From contig OY780932.1 in assembly GCA_963675945.1 (NCBI GenBank), positions 2,604,001 through 2,668,000 of the forward strand: a DNA stretch of 64,000 bases, given 5' to 3'. The DNA is from G963556115 sp963675945 (lineage in GTDB: Bacteria; Planctomycetota; SZUA-567). Positions 25,046 to 33,212 of this stretch are shown piece after piece. A program made the position numbers and the translations under genes. The notes beneath the pieces were generated by a model. That model was not told where the DNA came from and ran no database searches. It saw nothing but the letters and a program-made list of their open reading frames with translations. Each line of letters starts with the position of its first letter. Positions within the stretch are counted from its first letter, which is position 1.

Positions 25046-26222
25046 TGGCGGCTGTATCTGCTAAGTTTATGGGTTGCATGGCACTGGAAGTATCAATGTA
25101 ATAGTTATCCCTGCCTTGGCGTTTTACAGTATATAATGCACTATCGGCTTTTTTGATTACCTCGTCCGGGGTAGTGGGATTCTGCCCAGAATAACAGTGA
25201 ATCCCGATACTTACGGTGATGTAGTTGCAGATGGTAGAGCGGTAATTATCAATCTGTCTGATATGAAAATCTTCACGTATGGACTCGGCCAGAATTCTGG
25301 CTGAGTCCTGATTGGCTCCTGGAATCAGCATGGCAAATTCTTCCCCGCCAAAACGATAAATATGCTCGGTGATATTTGAGCAGTTCTGTCTGAGAATTGT
25401 AGCGACCTCGAGTAGGCATGAGTCCCCTTTGATATTGCCGTAGAGCGTATTATAATGCTTGAAAAAGTCAATATCAATGATGAAAATGGCTAATGGACTC
25501 TCCTTTCGGTAGGCGTTATGCAAGAGTTTGGGGAGTTGTTCATTCAAGTATGATTTGTTGTATAACCCGGTGAGGATATCGGTCTTGACCAGTTGCTCAA
25601 GTTTGGTTTTTTGTTCGCTCAGGCGATTGTGTTCACGGCGAAATGACTCAATTAGGATTATAACTAGAAATATAGTTATTCCGATCAACACAGGTGTGTA
25701 GAGCAGATGACGAATAAAAACTAGATTTTTATCCGGTTCAGCCGGGAGATACTCAGGGAGCTGGAAGGAAATTACCATATAGGTAAGTATAAACAGTATT
25801 AGAAATGGGTTGATAATAAAACGTTCCAGAGGGCGAGCTAGAATATTAATCATGATTATGCAGAGAAGATAAAACAGTGTAGAGGTGGTAACTGAGCCGG
25901 AAATATAGAGGCCTAGGGGGATAAAGAAAAAGGAAAAGAGATATATCTCAAGTTTTCGCGCAATTTCCGCATGATTATGGTGTAGGGAAAATTCGGCAAG
26001 AAGTAGCGAGAATAGCATAATCACCAACCAGAACAATGATTTGTAACCGATGAACTCAAGATTAGGGGTGTTGGAATCAAGTTGGATTAGCGTGAGTACC
26101 GCATTGGCAAGAATAGAGAAAAAAGCTAGGAGGCTAGTAAGCAGATTGATCAATACCAGCAGCTTTAATTCAAAATTAGCCGTATCAGGTTGTTTTAAAT
26201 ACTCTATCAGTCTCAGCCGCAT
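25017..26222 (-). CDS. Membrane-bound diguanylate cyclase (GGDEF)
   Basis: The N-terminal ~200 residues hold about six hydrophobic segments, then a short coiled linker (EHNRLSEQKTKLEQLVK) leads into a GGDEF domain: TDILTGLYNKSYL, IDIDFFKHYN and the active-site motif GGEEF, which makes c-di-GMP from two GTP. A classic allosteric RxxD site is not evident where expected. It stands alone on the minus strand with its promoter before the tRNA gene. No EAL protein is in the window. Its end overlaps the XRE gene by 29 bases. Confidence 0.88.
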   Translation of the reverse strand: MRLRLIEYLKQPDTANFELKLLVLINLLTSLLAFFSILANAVLTLIQLDSNTPNLEFIGYKSLFWLVIMLFSLLLAEFSLHHNHAEIARKLEIYLFSFFFIPLGLYISGSVTTSTLFYLLCIIMINILARPLERFIINPFLILFILTYMVISFQLPEYLPAEPDKNLVFIRHLLYTPVLIGITIFLVIILIESFRREHNRLSEQKTKLEQLVKTDILTGLYNKSYLNEQLPKLLHNAYRKESPLAIFIIDIDFFKHYNTLYGNIKGDSCLLEVATILRQNCSNITEHIYRFGGEEFAMLIPGANQDSARILAESIREDFHIRQIDNYRSTICNYITVSIGIHCYSGQNPTTPDEVIKKADSALYTVKRQGRDNYYIDTSSAMQPINLADTAAINHSKGQND

Positions 26223-26264
26223 CGCATATCTCTCAATTTAGCGAAATACATAACTAAATATAAA

Positions 26265-26336
26265 CGTCCCAGTAGGGAATTGAACCCCAAACTGAAGCTC
26301 CGGAGGCTTCCGTCCTATCCATTGGACCACTGGGAC
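26265..26336 (-). tRNA. tRNA-Arg (anticodon CCG)
   Basis: Read on the minus strand, a full cloverleaf is present: acceptor GTCCCAG/CTGGGAC, D stem GTCC/GGAC, anticodon stem GAAGC/GCTTC with loop CTCCGGA (anticodon CCG, reading CGG), and a T arm with a TTCAATT loop and one G-T pair in the stem. The discriminator base is G. It is 72 nt and CCA is not encoded. The gene is flanked by the GGDEF gene and nadD. Confidence 0.9.
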
Positions 26337-26419
26337 TTATTTATTGGTTACAATTATATGCCCTGAGCAATACTAACATATATTGTTTTTTTGTCAATGC
26401 GCGAGTCTGTATGCAGAAC

Positions 26420-27037
26420 TCATTTATAGATATTGTGTATATTTATATAATTATAGACACTTGCGTCAAGATACTTCTCAATAATTGTCTGATTATTATT
26501 GGAAATGGCTTGGCGGAGTTCTGTGCTTGAAATGTTAAATTCCGGGGCAGAGAATATGCCCTGACGCAATTTTTGGCGCGAGACCGCACTTAATTGGGAA
26601 GGCTCGGATATACCGAAAGAATCCGGGAATTTATAGCCGGGACGGGCTGCAATCAGGGGTGGCGCTGCCTGGATAATACTCTCGGCGTCCTTCCAGGTAC
26701 CGAAGCTGAGAGCCATGTCTGCTCCGATAATCAGACGGAATTTATTCTGAGGAGATTTTTTTTTCAATTCATTCAGGGTATTGATCGTATAGCTGGTACC
26801 TTGGAGCTTTTGTTCTATGGCGCTGACACAGAATTCCGGGTATGATTCTATCAGTAATTCCGTCATCTTCAGACGGTGGGTGTATGCGGTAATTCCTTTG
26901 CCCGGCTTGTGCGGTGGGGAGAAGGTGGGGATAAAGATAATGCGTTTAACCAAGGCGGATTGCAGGGCTGAGAGCGCGAGGTTGAGATGTCCCAGGTGGG
27001 GTGGGTCGAAGGTTCCGCCTAAAATCCCTGTAGTCAT
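26420..27037 (-). CDS. nadD: Nicotinate-nucleotide adenylyltransferase
   Basis: NadD joins nicotinate mononucleotide to AMP, the step before NAD synthase. The nucleotidyltransferase motif GGTFDPPHLGHLN (residues 7-19), FIPTFSPPHKPGK, IGADMALSF and NISSTELR near the C terminus are all present. The length of 205 is normal. It starts at ATG 27037 with GGAG 8 bases upstream. A terminator of the preceding gene lies just before it, so nadD probably has its own promoter. With nadA at 12914 the window has two NAD-synthesis genes. Confidence 0.95.
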   Translation of the reverse strand: MTTGILGGTFDPPHLGHLNLALSALQSALVKRIIFIPTFSPPHKPGKGITAYTHRLKMTELLIESYPEFCVSAIEQKLQGTSYTINTLNELKKKSPQNKFRLIIGADMALSFGTWKDAESIIQAAPPLIAARPGYKFPDSFGISEPSQLSAVSRQKLRQGIFSAPEFNISSTELRQAISNNNQTIIEKYLDASVYNYINIHNIYK

Positions 27038-27062
27038 GCGTGGACTCCGTCTAGGTATTCTT

Positions 27063-27091
27063 AAAAAAAGCTATCCAAATATGGATAGCTT
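27063..27091 (-). terminator. Terminator of the coiled-coil protein gene
   Basis: On the minus strand, AAGCTATCC and GGATAGCTT form a 9-bp stem with a 6-base loop, followed by TTTTT. It lies between the coiled-coil gene (ends 27132) and nadD. Confidence 0.8.
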
Positions 27092-27131
27092 AGTATATTA
27101 ATTATGGAATGTCAAATTTTTTGCCGATATT

Positions 27132-27461
27132 CTAGCTCTGGAGTGATTTGACCAGTTCATCAATATTGGTCGAATCAATCTCTTCTTGCGTAATAATAGA
27201 CATCTTCTTGAACTTGTCGAATTCGGCAGAGGAAGAGAACTCTAGAAATTCTAGGTATGAGAAGGGCAGAGGGCCTTCATCCGCCTCAATGCTCTTGCGT
27301 AGCGATTCATTCTGCTCTTCATGAATCTCTGTATGTTTCTGGCTCTCTTCAGCCGCAGATTGTATGCGCATAGCAAGATTCTTCAGAGTCTCAGATGAAT
27401 CCTTATAGCGCTTGGCCAATTCGTTGAGCAATTCTTCTTTTCGTCTTTCGCGTTCGTTCAT
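27132..27461 (-). CDS. Hypothetical charged coiled-coil protein, 109 aa
   Basis: I do not recognise the family. The first ~60 residues are highly charged (RRKEELLNELAKRYKD and on) and look like a long helix or coiled coil. The remaining ~45 are rich in Phe and Ser (LEFLEFSSSAEFDKFKKM). No signal peptide or motif is visible. The ATG at 27461 follows AAAGGAT at spacing 6. A strong terminator follows. Confidence 0.7.
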   Translation of the reverse strand: MNERERRKEELLNELAKRYKDSSETLKNLAMRIQSAAEESQKHTEIHEEQNESLRKSIEADEGPLPFSYLEFLEFSSSAEFDKFKKMSIITQEEIDSTNIDELVKSLQS

Positions 27462-27853
27462 GATTAATCCTTTATTACTGATGCTCATGTTAACATATGA
27501 GCATGCTTATACCTTTATTATTATACTTTTTTCGAATATTCAATTAAACTAAAAAATTCTGATTGCTTACAATAATCTTTCTTCTACTCCCGAATTTATA
27601 AGTATAATGTACTTTACAACTTGTATATTAATAATCGGCTCTGGTATAGGCCTTCTACATAAGTTTTGTCATTTTTATTCGCAAATCATCCGTATAAAGT
27701 TGTTTGCCGGGGAGCGTATGGAATGATTTTATTCTGCGAACTTATTTTTGTGATGAGTATATTTACTGTAACACGCTTTTGAGTATAATTTTATAACTTA
27801 CAGAGGAATATAATAGCGTAATATCCTCTATAGATAGTTATGAGAAGGGAAAT
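27462..27853. other. Intergenic region upstream of hflX
   Basis: AT-rich, with no open frame I would call. A possible hflX promoter is TTTACT (27762-27767) and TATAAT (27784-27789) with a 16-base spacer, ending 64 bases before the start. It probably also contains a promoter for the divergent coiled-coil gene. Confidence 0.45.
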
Positions 27854-29152
27854 ATGACAAGTAATAATAAAGAGCGAGTCGATAGAGAAGATCTTACACT
27901 GCATAATGAGAGGTGTTTTCTGGTAGGGTTGCTCAAGCCTGGAAGGTATGATGCGTCTGAAGAACCCCTGAGTGAGTTGCGGGCACTCCTGGAGACTGCC
28001 GGGGCAGAGATTGTCGGTTCTATTACGCAAAAGCTGGACAAAGCTACCAATCGTTATTATCTGGGGAAGGGTAAATTCTATGACCTGGTGGATCAAGCGC
28101 ATGAGTGTGGAGCCGATACCATAGTCGTTGATGACGATATTACTCCGACTCAGCTCAGTACGATTGAGGAAGCGGCGCGTTTGAAAGTAATAGATAGGAG
28201 CGAGGTTATCCTCGATATATTCCTTACCCGGGCGACCTCCAAGCAGGCGATACTTCAGGTAGAACTTGCACAACTGGAGTATGAGTTGCCGCGACTGGCT
28301 CGAAAGTGGACACACCTTGAGCGGCTCGGGGGCGGCATCGGTACTCGCGGTCCTGGTGAGAGTCAGATTGAGACGGATAGGCGTATAATCAGGCGTAAGT
28401 TATCATTTCTGCGCAAGGATCTCCAGGAGATCGGTAGCAGAAAGGAGCGTGAAGTAGCCGGCAGGGACAGTATCTTCACGACCTGTCTGGTAGGGTATAC
28501 CAATGCCGGTAAGAGTTCAATGCTCAAGTATCTTACCGGTGATGATGTCTATGTTGAAGATCAACTCTTTGCGACCCTGGACACCCTTACCCGGCAGTTG
28601 ACCTTGCCGAACGGGAGTAATATACTGGTCTCGGATACTGTAGGATTTATCCGGAGGCTGCCGCATCACCTGGTTGCCAGTTTTCATGCGACCTTGGAGG
28701 AGGCTAGTCAGGCAGACCTGCTTTTGTTGGTCGTGGATGGTTCCGATCCGATGGCGCGAACGCAGGTGGCTGCGGTTGAGGAGACGCTGGAGTCCCTGGG
28801 AATGGGTAAGAAAGAGAGACTATACCTAATTAATAAAGCTGATAAGTTGAGTGATGAACATGAGCTGGCCACCTTGCGCGCAGATCTTGGGGAGTCTGTT
28901 CTTGTCTCTGCTCATACCGGCCAGGGGGTTGCTACTATGCTGGAAGTGATTGAGGAGAGGGTACTTGCGGGTAAGTGCCGTCTCAAACTGAAATTTTCGG
29001 CTGGTGACGGTAAACGCTTGGCTTTGATAAATCAGGTGGGAGTGGTGAGCGATACCAGCTATGACGGGGGTGATGTTATTATTTCAGTAGTGCTTGAACG
29101 GGCTGATTATGAACGAATCAAGAGATTACCCGGAGAAATGCTGGAGGTTTGA
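27854..29152 (+). CDS. hflX: GTPase HflX
   Basis: HflX is a translational GTPase-like protein that splits stalled 70S ribosomes under stress. The N-terminal glycine-rich domain has GGGIGTRGPGESQIETDRR after a helical stretch ELAQLEYELPRLARKW; the GTPase domain starts near residue 213 with GYTNAGKSS (G1), then DTVGFI (G3) and NKADKL (G4). The length of 432 is normal. The ATG at 27854 follows GAAGGG. No hfq or miaA lies next to it, unlike enteric bacteria. Confidence 0.96.
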   Translation: MTSNNKERVDREDLTLHNERCFLVGLLKPGRYDASEEPLSELRALLETAGAEIVGSITQKLDKATNRYYLGKGKFYDLVDQAHECGADTIVVDDDITPTQLSTIEEAARLKVIDRSEVILDIFLTRATSKQAILQVELAQLEYELPRLARKWTHLERLGGGIGTRGPGESQIETDRRIIRRKLSFLRKDLQEIGSRKEREVAGRDSIFTTCLVGYTNAGKSSMLKYLTGDDVYVEDQLFATLDTLTRQLTLPNGSNILVSDTVGFIRRLPHHLVASFHATLEEASQADLLLLVVDGSDPMARTQVAAVEETLESLGMGKKERLYLINKADKLSDEHELATLRADLGESVLVSAHTGQGVATMLEVIEERVLAGKCRLKLKFSAGDGKRLALINQVGVVSDTSYDGGDVIISVVLERADYERIKRLPGEMLEV

Positions 29153-29469
29153 GGTAGTTTGTTTGCAGGAGGTGCTTGCCTAGTTTGCAGCCTTTTTTTT
29201 TGTATTATGGCTCCGTTGTTTCTCAATTAATGCTGACCGATTTGTAGCAGAAGGTTTTGTATCCTTGTCAAAAAAATAAAAAATGGTAAGATGGAAGGGG
29301 TAGAGTCTGGAACTATGCTTTGAACAGGAAAGGTCTGGAGAGGAGGCAGGAGCGGTTTTCTTGAGTTGATTAGCGTATATGCTGTGTGATTGCGGTATTG
29401 GTTATTGTTTGAGGTCGGAGGGGGGCGTATCCGCTCTTTATTTTGGGGATTTGAATTTGAGATTGAGCT
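29153..29469. other. Intergenic region with terminator and promoter between hflX and the FHA gene
   Basis: At 29171-29201 GGTGC and GCAGCC can pair with one bulge, followed by nine T; this is probably the hflX terminator, though the stem is weak. TTGTCA (29265-29270) and TAAGAT (29287-29292), 16 bases apart, may be the promoter of the FHA gene, leaving a leader of about 170 bases in which I see no open frame. Confidence 0.45.
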
Positions 29470-30156
29470 ATGGCGTATATAAAAATTTTTGATCCGGCGG
29501 TAGGAGTCAGCTTCTTTGAGTTGAATAAAGATAGAATTGTAATTGGCAGGAAGCGCGCGCTTGCCGATTGTGTTATCAATGACAGTACGCTCTCACGAGA
29601 GCACGCCGAGATAGTCAAGGAGAATGATAAGTATATTATTAAAGATCTAAACTCTACCTCGGGGGTGGTGATCAAAGGGACGCCGGTGGATATGTTCAGG
29701 CTCACTGAGGGGCTCAATGTCCAGCTTGGCCAGATTGTAATTGAATTTAATGAAGGGACTCCGGAGAAAAAGTATAAAGTGAAGGGGACTGATCTTTCTC
29801 CTGAAGAGATCTGTAAATTATATCTCTATCTTCCTACCTCGTTGGAGGTTTTCGGGAGATTTGTCGGGGTCGATGCGGCGGAGATCTTTAATACCGGTGA
29901 TACCATAGCTTTCGGTAGAGATGGGGTCAAGCTGAAAGTGCCGGAGATGTGGCTTGGTGAGTATAATGTGCTTGAACTGAAGATTAAATGGCCGGGGGGG
30001 CAGGTGCGTTCTTTTCTTACTGAGGTCATTGATTTTTCGCATGAAGAGAAGTGTGTTTATCTCAAGTTTCATCATATAAGCAGATTGGCCTACCAGGCGA
30101 TTATGCAGAAGAATAAACCCCAGGAATGGTTGATTCTGCAGGTAGCTGCCGAGTAG
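29470..30156 (+). CDS. FHA-domain protein
   Basis: The N-terminal ~100 residues form an FHA domain, a phosphothreonine-binding fold: IVIGRKRALADCVINDSTLSREHAEI and the later DLNSTSGVVIKG are the classic GR, SxxH and N-x-S-G contact loops. The C-terminal half (residues ~115-228) is beta-rich (LELKIKWPGGQ, KCVYLKFHHIS); a PilZ-like fold is possible but I cannot confirm it. A Ser/Thr kinase at 62710 would be a plausible upstream partner, although distant. No transmembrane segment is seen. The ribosome binding site before 29470 is weak. Confidence 0.85.
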   Translation: MAYIKIFDPAVGVSFFELNKDRIVIGRKRALADCVINDSTLSREHAEIVKENDKYIIKDLNSTSGVVIKGTPVDMFRLTEGLNVQLGQIVIEFNEGTPEKKYKVKGTDLSPEEICKLYLYLPTSLEVFGRFVGVDAAEIFNTGDTIAFGRDGVKLKVPEMWLGEYNVLELKIKWPGGQVRSFLTEVIDFSHEEKCVYLKFHHISRLAYQAIMQKNKPQEWLILQVAAE

Positions 30157-30192
30157 GGTGGGTATTAAAAATTAGGAAAGATAATAATAAGT

Positions 30193-31515
30193 ATGAAGTA
30201 TAGTAATAAAGTGGTTATCCATACCTTTGGCTGTCAGATGAACAAGTTGGATACAGAATTGGTGGAGGAGTGTTTGCTGGATAATGGGTATGAACTGGTG
30301 CTGGATGAAGCGCAGGCAGATATTATTCTCTTCAATACCTGCTCGGTACGTGAACATGCGGAAGAGCGGGTACTCCAGCGGATACGCCAGCTTGATCCGG
30401 CGAAGATCATCGGGATTTTGGGCTGCTTTGCGCAGCGCCTGGGTGAGAAACTCTTTACCTTGCTCCCCCGGCATCTGAATATAATCTGCGGTACCAGGGT
30501 CTTTGCCAATATCGCTTACCTGCTTGATCGGGCATTGCAAGGGGAGAAGGTCTGTGATATAAGTGAGGATCCGATTCGTACAGCCGGGGTGCTTGCTGCT
30601 CATAACCGACTGCTGCATAAGGGGTATAGTGGGTATGTCTCGGTGATCCGGGGGTGTAATAATTTCTGTTCGTACTGTATTGTGCCGTATGTCCGGGGGC
30701 GTGAAGTCAGCCGTTCGGCGGAGGCGGTTCTTGCCGAGTGTAGACGACTCGCCGCCATGGGGGCTACCGAGATCACTCTGTTGGGGCAGAATGTTGATGC
30801 TTACGGTAAGGACACTACCGGTAATCTAGCGAAACTTCTGCGCTATATTCATGATCAGTTGCCTGAGGTGCTACGGTGGCGTTTTGTAACCAGCCATCCA
30901 CGGGATGTCGACCTTGAATTGGTACAGGCTCTGGAAGAGTTGCCCAGGGTATGTAAGCATCTGCATATGCCGGCGCAGTCCGGCTCTACCCGCGTTCTGG
31001 AGGCGATGAAGCGGGGATATACCCGGGAGATCTATGACCAAAAACTAGAGATGGTGCATAAGTATGCGCCTGGAACCTTGCTGACTAGTGATTTTATTGT
31101 TGGTTTTCCTACTGAGACTGAGGTCGATTTTCAGGCGACCTATGATCTCTTTGTCCAGGCAGAATTTCAGACTACCTTTATCTTTAAGTATTCACCACGC
31201 CCAGGGACGTATGCGGCTGATAAGCTGCACGATGACGTTCCGGAGGAGGTAAAGCGGGAGCGGAATCAGGAATTACTCAGAGTGCAGGAGCAGATAAGTT
31301 CTAAACGGACTGCCTCATATGTTGGACAAGAGGTTGAGGTTATGGTTGAAGGGCCTACTGCGCGGGATGCGGAGCGTTATTCAGGACGCACCGATACTAA
31401 TATGATCTGTATCTTTGACAAGCCACCTCTGGCGGAAGCGACTATTGGCAAGCTGCTCAAACTGAAGGTTGTCGGTTCAACGACGTTGACTCTCCAGGCG
31501 GAAGTTATTGCTTAA
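30193..31515 (+). CDS. miaB: tRNA-2-methylthio-N6-dimethylallyladenosine synthase
   Basis: MiaB adds the methylthio group to i6A37 of tRNAs that read UNN codons. The N-terminal UPF0004 domain has FGCQMN and FNTCSVRE plus a GCFAQ motif (three Cys for one Fe-S cluster); the radical SAM motif CNNFCSYC (C-x3-C-x2-C) holds the other; a C-terminal TRAM domain ends the protein. The length of 440 is normal. MiaA, the enzyme that acts just before it, is at 35119-36081. The ribosome binding site AGGAAAG is rather far from the ATG. Confidence 0.95.
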   Translation: MKYSNKVVIHTFGCQMNKLDTELVEECLLDNGYELVLDEAQADIILFNTCSVREHAEERVLQRIRQLDPAKIIGILGCFAQRLGEKLFTLLPRHLNIICGTRVFANIAYLLDRALQGEKVCDISEDPIRTAGVLAAHNRLLHKGYSGYVSVIRGCNNFCSYCIVPYVRGREVSRSAEAVLAECRRLAAMGATEITLLGQNVDAYGKDTTGNLAKLLRYIHDQLPEVLRWRFVTSHPRDVDLELVQALEELPRVCKHLHMPAQSGSTRVLEAMKRGYTREIYDQKLEMVHKYAPGTLLTSDFIVGFPTETEVDFQATYDLFVQAEFQTTFIFKYSPRPGTYAADKLHDDVPEEVKRERNQELLRVQEQISSKRTASYVGQEVEVMVEGPTARDAERYSGRTDTNMICIFDKPPLAEATIGKLLKLKVVGSTTLTLQAEVIA

Positions 31516-31591
31516 GTGTATAGTATAAGTTTTTTTGTTTATTCAGTAGCTTAAAGTGTGGTTTGCTTGACTGCGTTTTATAAAGGAGATA

Positions 31592-31663
31592 ATGATGATT
31601 GTTACTAAAAAAATGATATGTGGTCTGAAATGGATTGGTGGTAACAGAGTATACTGTAGTTAG
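31592..31663 (+). CDS. Possible 23-residue small protein or leader peptide
   Basis: A consensus AAAGGAG (31583-31589) is followed at spacing 2 to 5 by ATG at 31592 and 31595. The frame MMIVTKKMICGLKWIGGNRVYCS ends at TAG 31661-31663; I give the whole peptide here in short form: Lys-rich, one Trp, two Cys. The ribosome binding site is as good as that of the gene at 1354 and nothing else would use it. Its last codons overlap the left arm of a hairpin (31641-31681). Conservation is unknown. Confidence 0.4.
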   Translation: MMIVTKKMICGLKWIGGNRVYCS

Positions 31664-31681
31664 TGAACGGTATTCTGTTAC
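31641..31681 (+). promoter_or_regulatory. RNA hairpin between the small frame and the methyltransferase
   Basis: GTAACAGA (31641-31648) pairs with TCTGTTAC (31674-31681), and ATAC (31651-31654) pairs with GTAT (31670-31673), giving a 12-bp stem with a 2-base bulge and a 15-base loop. No T-run follows, so it is not an ordinary terminator. It lies 30 bases before the methyltransferase start. Confidence 0.45.
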
Positions 31682-31710
31682 TCGTGACTTATACATAGTG
31701 GAGATTATTT

Positions 31711-32550
31711 ATGTATACTGAATTACAGAATATTAATTGTAAACCTGAGCTTTTTGCGGAATATACCGCGTTGGAACTCTGGAATGATACATATACCTCT
31801 GAGAGGATGTTGGCGTATCACTTGAATAAGGATATCGATGTTTCTTCGCGTAAGCATGGGTTTATTGCGGAATCGGTGGAGTGGATTATTCGGCGTTTCG
31901 AGTTAGGCGCAGGGCGGTCGGTATGCGATTTCGGCTCGGCGGTTGGGCTGTATACTACAGCTTTGGCGCGTACTGGAGCGAGAGTTTGCGGTATTGATTT
32001 CTCCGAGCGGTCGGTAGCTTACGCCCGGAATGAAGCGCGCAAGGCCGGGTTGAGTATTGAGTATCACTGTAAGAATTATCTGGACTTTGCGGGTAATGAT
32101 GAGTATGACCTGATAACTATGATAATGTGTGATTACTCGGCTCTGAGTCCGGTACAGCGCCGTAAACTGCTCAAAATATATCATGAATCCCTCAAGCCCG
32201 GAGCAGAGGTGTTGCTTGATGTATACTCTCTGGCGGCTTTTGCAAAAGTTGAAGAAGGGGCGTATTATGCGCGGAATCAGTTGGACGGTTTCTGGTCAGC
32301 AGGGGATTATTATGCCTTTGTCAATACCTTCCGCTACGCTGCAGAGGAGGTCGGGTTGGATAAATATACAATTGTCGAGCCCGAACGGGTCAGGACGATC
32401 TATAACTGGCTCCAGTACTTTTCTGTGGAGTCATTATCTGATGAAGTTGCAGAGAGTGGGTTTGAAGTAGCTGGGGTATACGGGGATGTCGCTGGACACC
32501 GGTATTCCGATACGAGTTTGGAGTTCGCAGTTATTCTTAAGAAGGTCTGA
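31711..32550 (+). CDS. SAM-dependent methyltransferase (class I)
   Basis: The AdoMet-binding motif VCDFGSAVGLYTTALARTGARVCGIDFSERSVAYAR is in the middle of the N-terminal half, followed by YDLITMIMCDYSAL and the motif LKPGAEVLLDVYS. The C-terminal ~90 residues form a separate substrate region. The protein is 279 residues. The ATG at 31711 follows GGAG at spacing 7. The substrate is unknown; the layout is that of small-molecule methyltransferases. A terminator follows. Confidence 0.85.
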   Translation: MYTELQNINCKPELFAEYTALELWNDTYTSERMLAYHLNKDIDVSSRKHGFIAESVEWIIRRFELGAGRSVCDFGSAVGLYTTALARTGARVCGIDFSERSVAYARNEARKAGLSIEYHCKNYLDFAGNDEYDLITMIMCDYSALSPVQRRKLLKIYHESLKPGAEVLLDVYSLAAFAKVEEGAYYARNQLDGFWSAGDYYAFVNTFRYAAEEVGLDKYTIVEPERVRTIYNWLQYFSVESLSDEVAESGFEVAGVYGDVAGHRYSDTSLEFAVILKKV

Positions 32551-32575
32551 GCTGTGAAGCTTGTATCAATGAATT

Positions 32576-32602
32576 AGCCACCGTAGTTGGGTGGCTTTTT
32601 TT
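32576..32602 (+). terminator. Intrinsic terminator of the methyltransferase gene
   Basis: AGCCACC and GGTGGCT form a 7-bp stem with a 7-base loop and run into seven T. It lies about 25 bases past the stop. Confidence 0.9.
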
Positions 32603-32710
32603 ATAGCTTAACCGGCAGATATTGGTAAGAAGTGAAATAACTGAGATTTGTTATGTTGATGTAAATCAGGGGTGCGTCTGAGTAAATGCGGTGTATTTTT
32701 GTCTAGCGGT

Positions 32711-33166
32711 CTATTCTTTGCGCATAATTACTGTGGATATTCCGGCAGGGTTAGTCCCAGCGTCTTGATAGTCGGTGAATCCAAAGCTATGATATAATTT
32801 TCGTGCGGCATTACCGACAGGAGCAGATTCGGCAAAAGTTTGAACCTGAATGCTGCAGGTTGAGTCGAGATCTGCTAAAGCTTTTGCTAATAGCATCTTG
32901 CCATAACCGTTGCCTTGGAAATTTTCAGCTACCGCCAGCCACATTATTTCGTTGAGTGTTTTCGAAATAATAATGCCGCCTACAAGTTTGGCTTCAGCTG
33001 GTCTTGTTTCAGTACGGATGCAGAAGGCTTCTTCATTTCTAAGCGAGTCCATAAGGGCTGTTTGGAATTCTTTTTCATTATGCATCGGCCCGAAAAGCGG
33101 TTCTACTTCTTCGGCAAGTATTAACCAGGACTCATAATCAGCGTCGGTACTGGTTTCGACATCCAT
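32711..33166 (-). CDS. GNAT-family N-acetyltransferase
   Basis: The acetyl-CoA motif is visible as LAVAENFQGNGYGKMLLAKAL (Q-x-x-G-x-G/A near residue 85), with YHSFGFTDYQDAG as the C-terminal strand. The protein is 151 residues, standard for single-domain GNATs. It starts at ATG 33166 with AAGGAAT upstream. It lies 46 bases after mcsB on the same strand, so they may be co-transcribed. The substrate is unknown. Confidence 0.85.
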   Translation of the reverse strand: MDVETSTDADYESWLILAEEVEPLFGPMHNEKEFQTALMDSLRNEEAFCIRTETRPAEAKLVGGIIISKTLNEIMWLAVAENFQGNGYGKMLLAKALADLDSTCSIQVQTFAESAPVGNAARKLYHSFGFTDYQDAGTNPAGISTVIMRKE

Positions 33167-33212
33167 GACTTAATTCCTTACTACTTTGTTGAGTTGATTA
33201 TTAAAATTGAAT

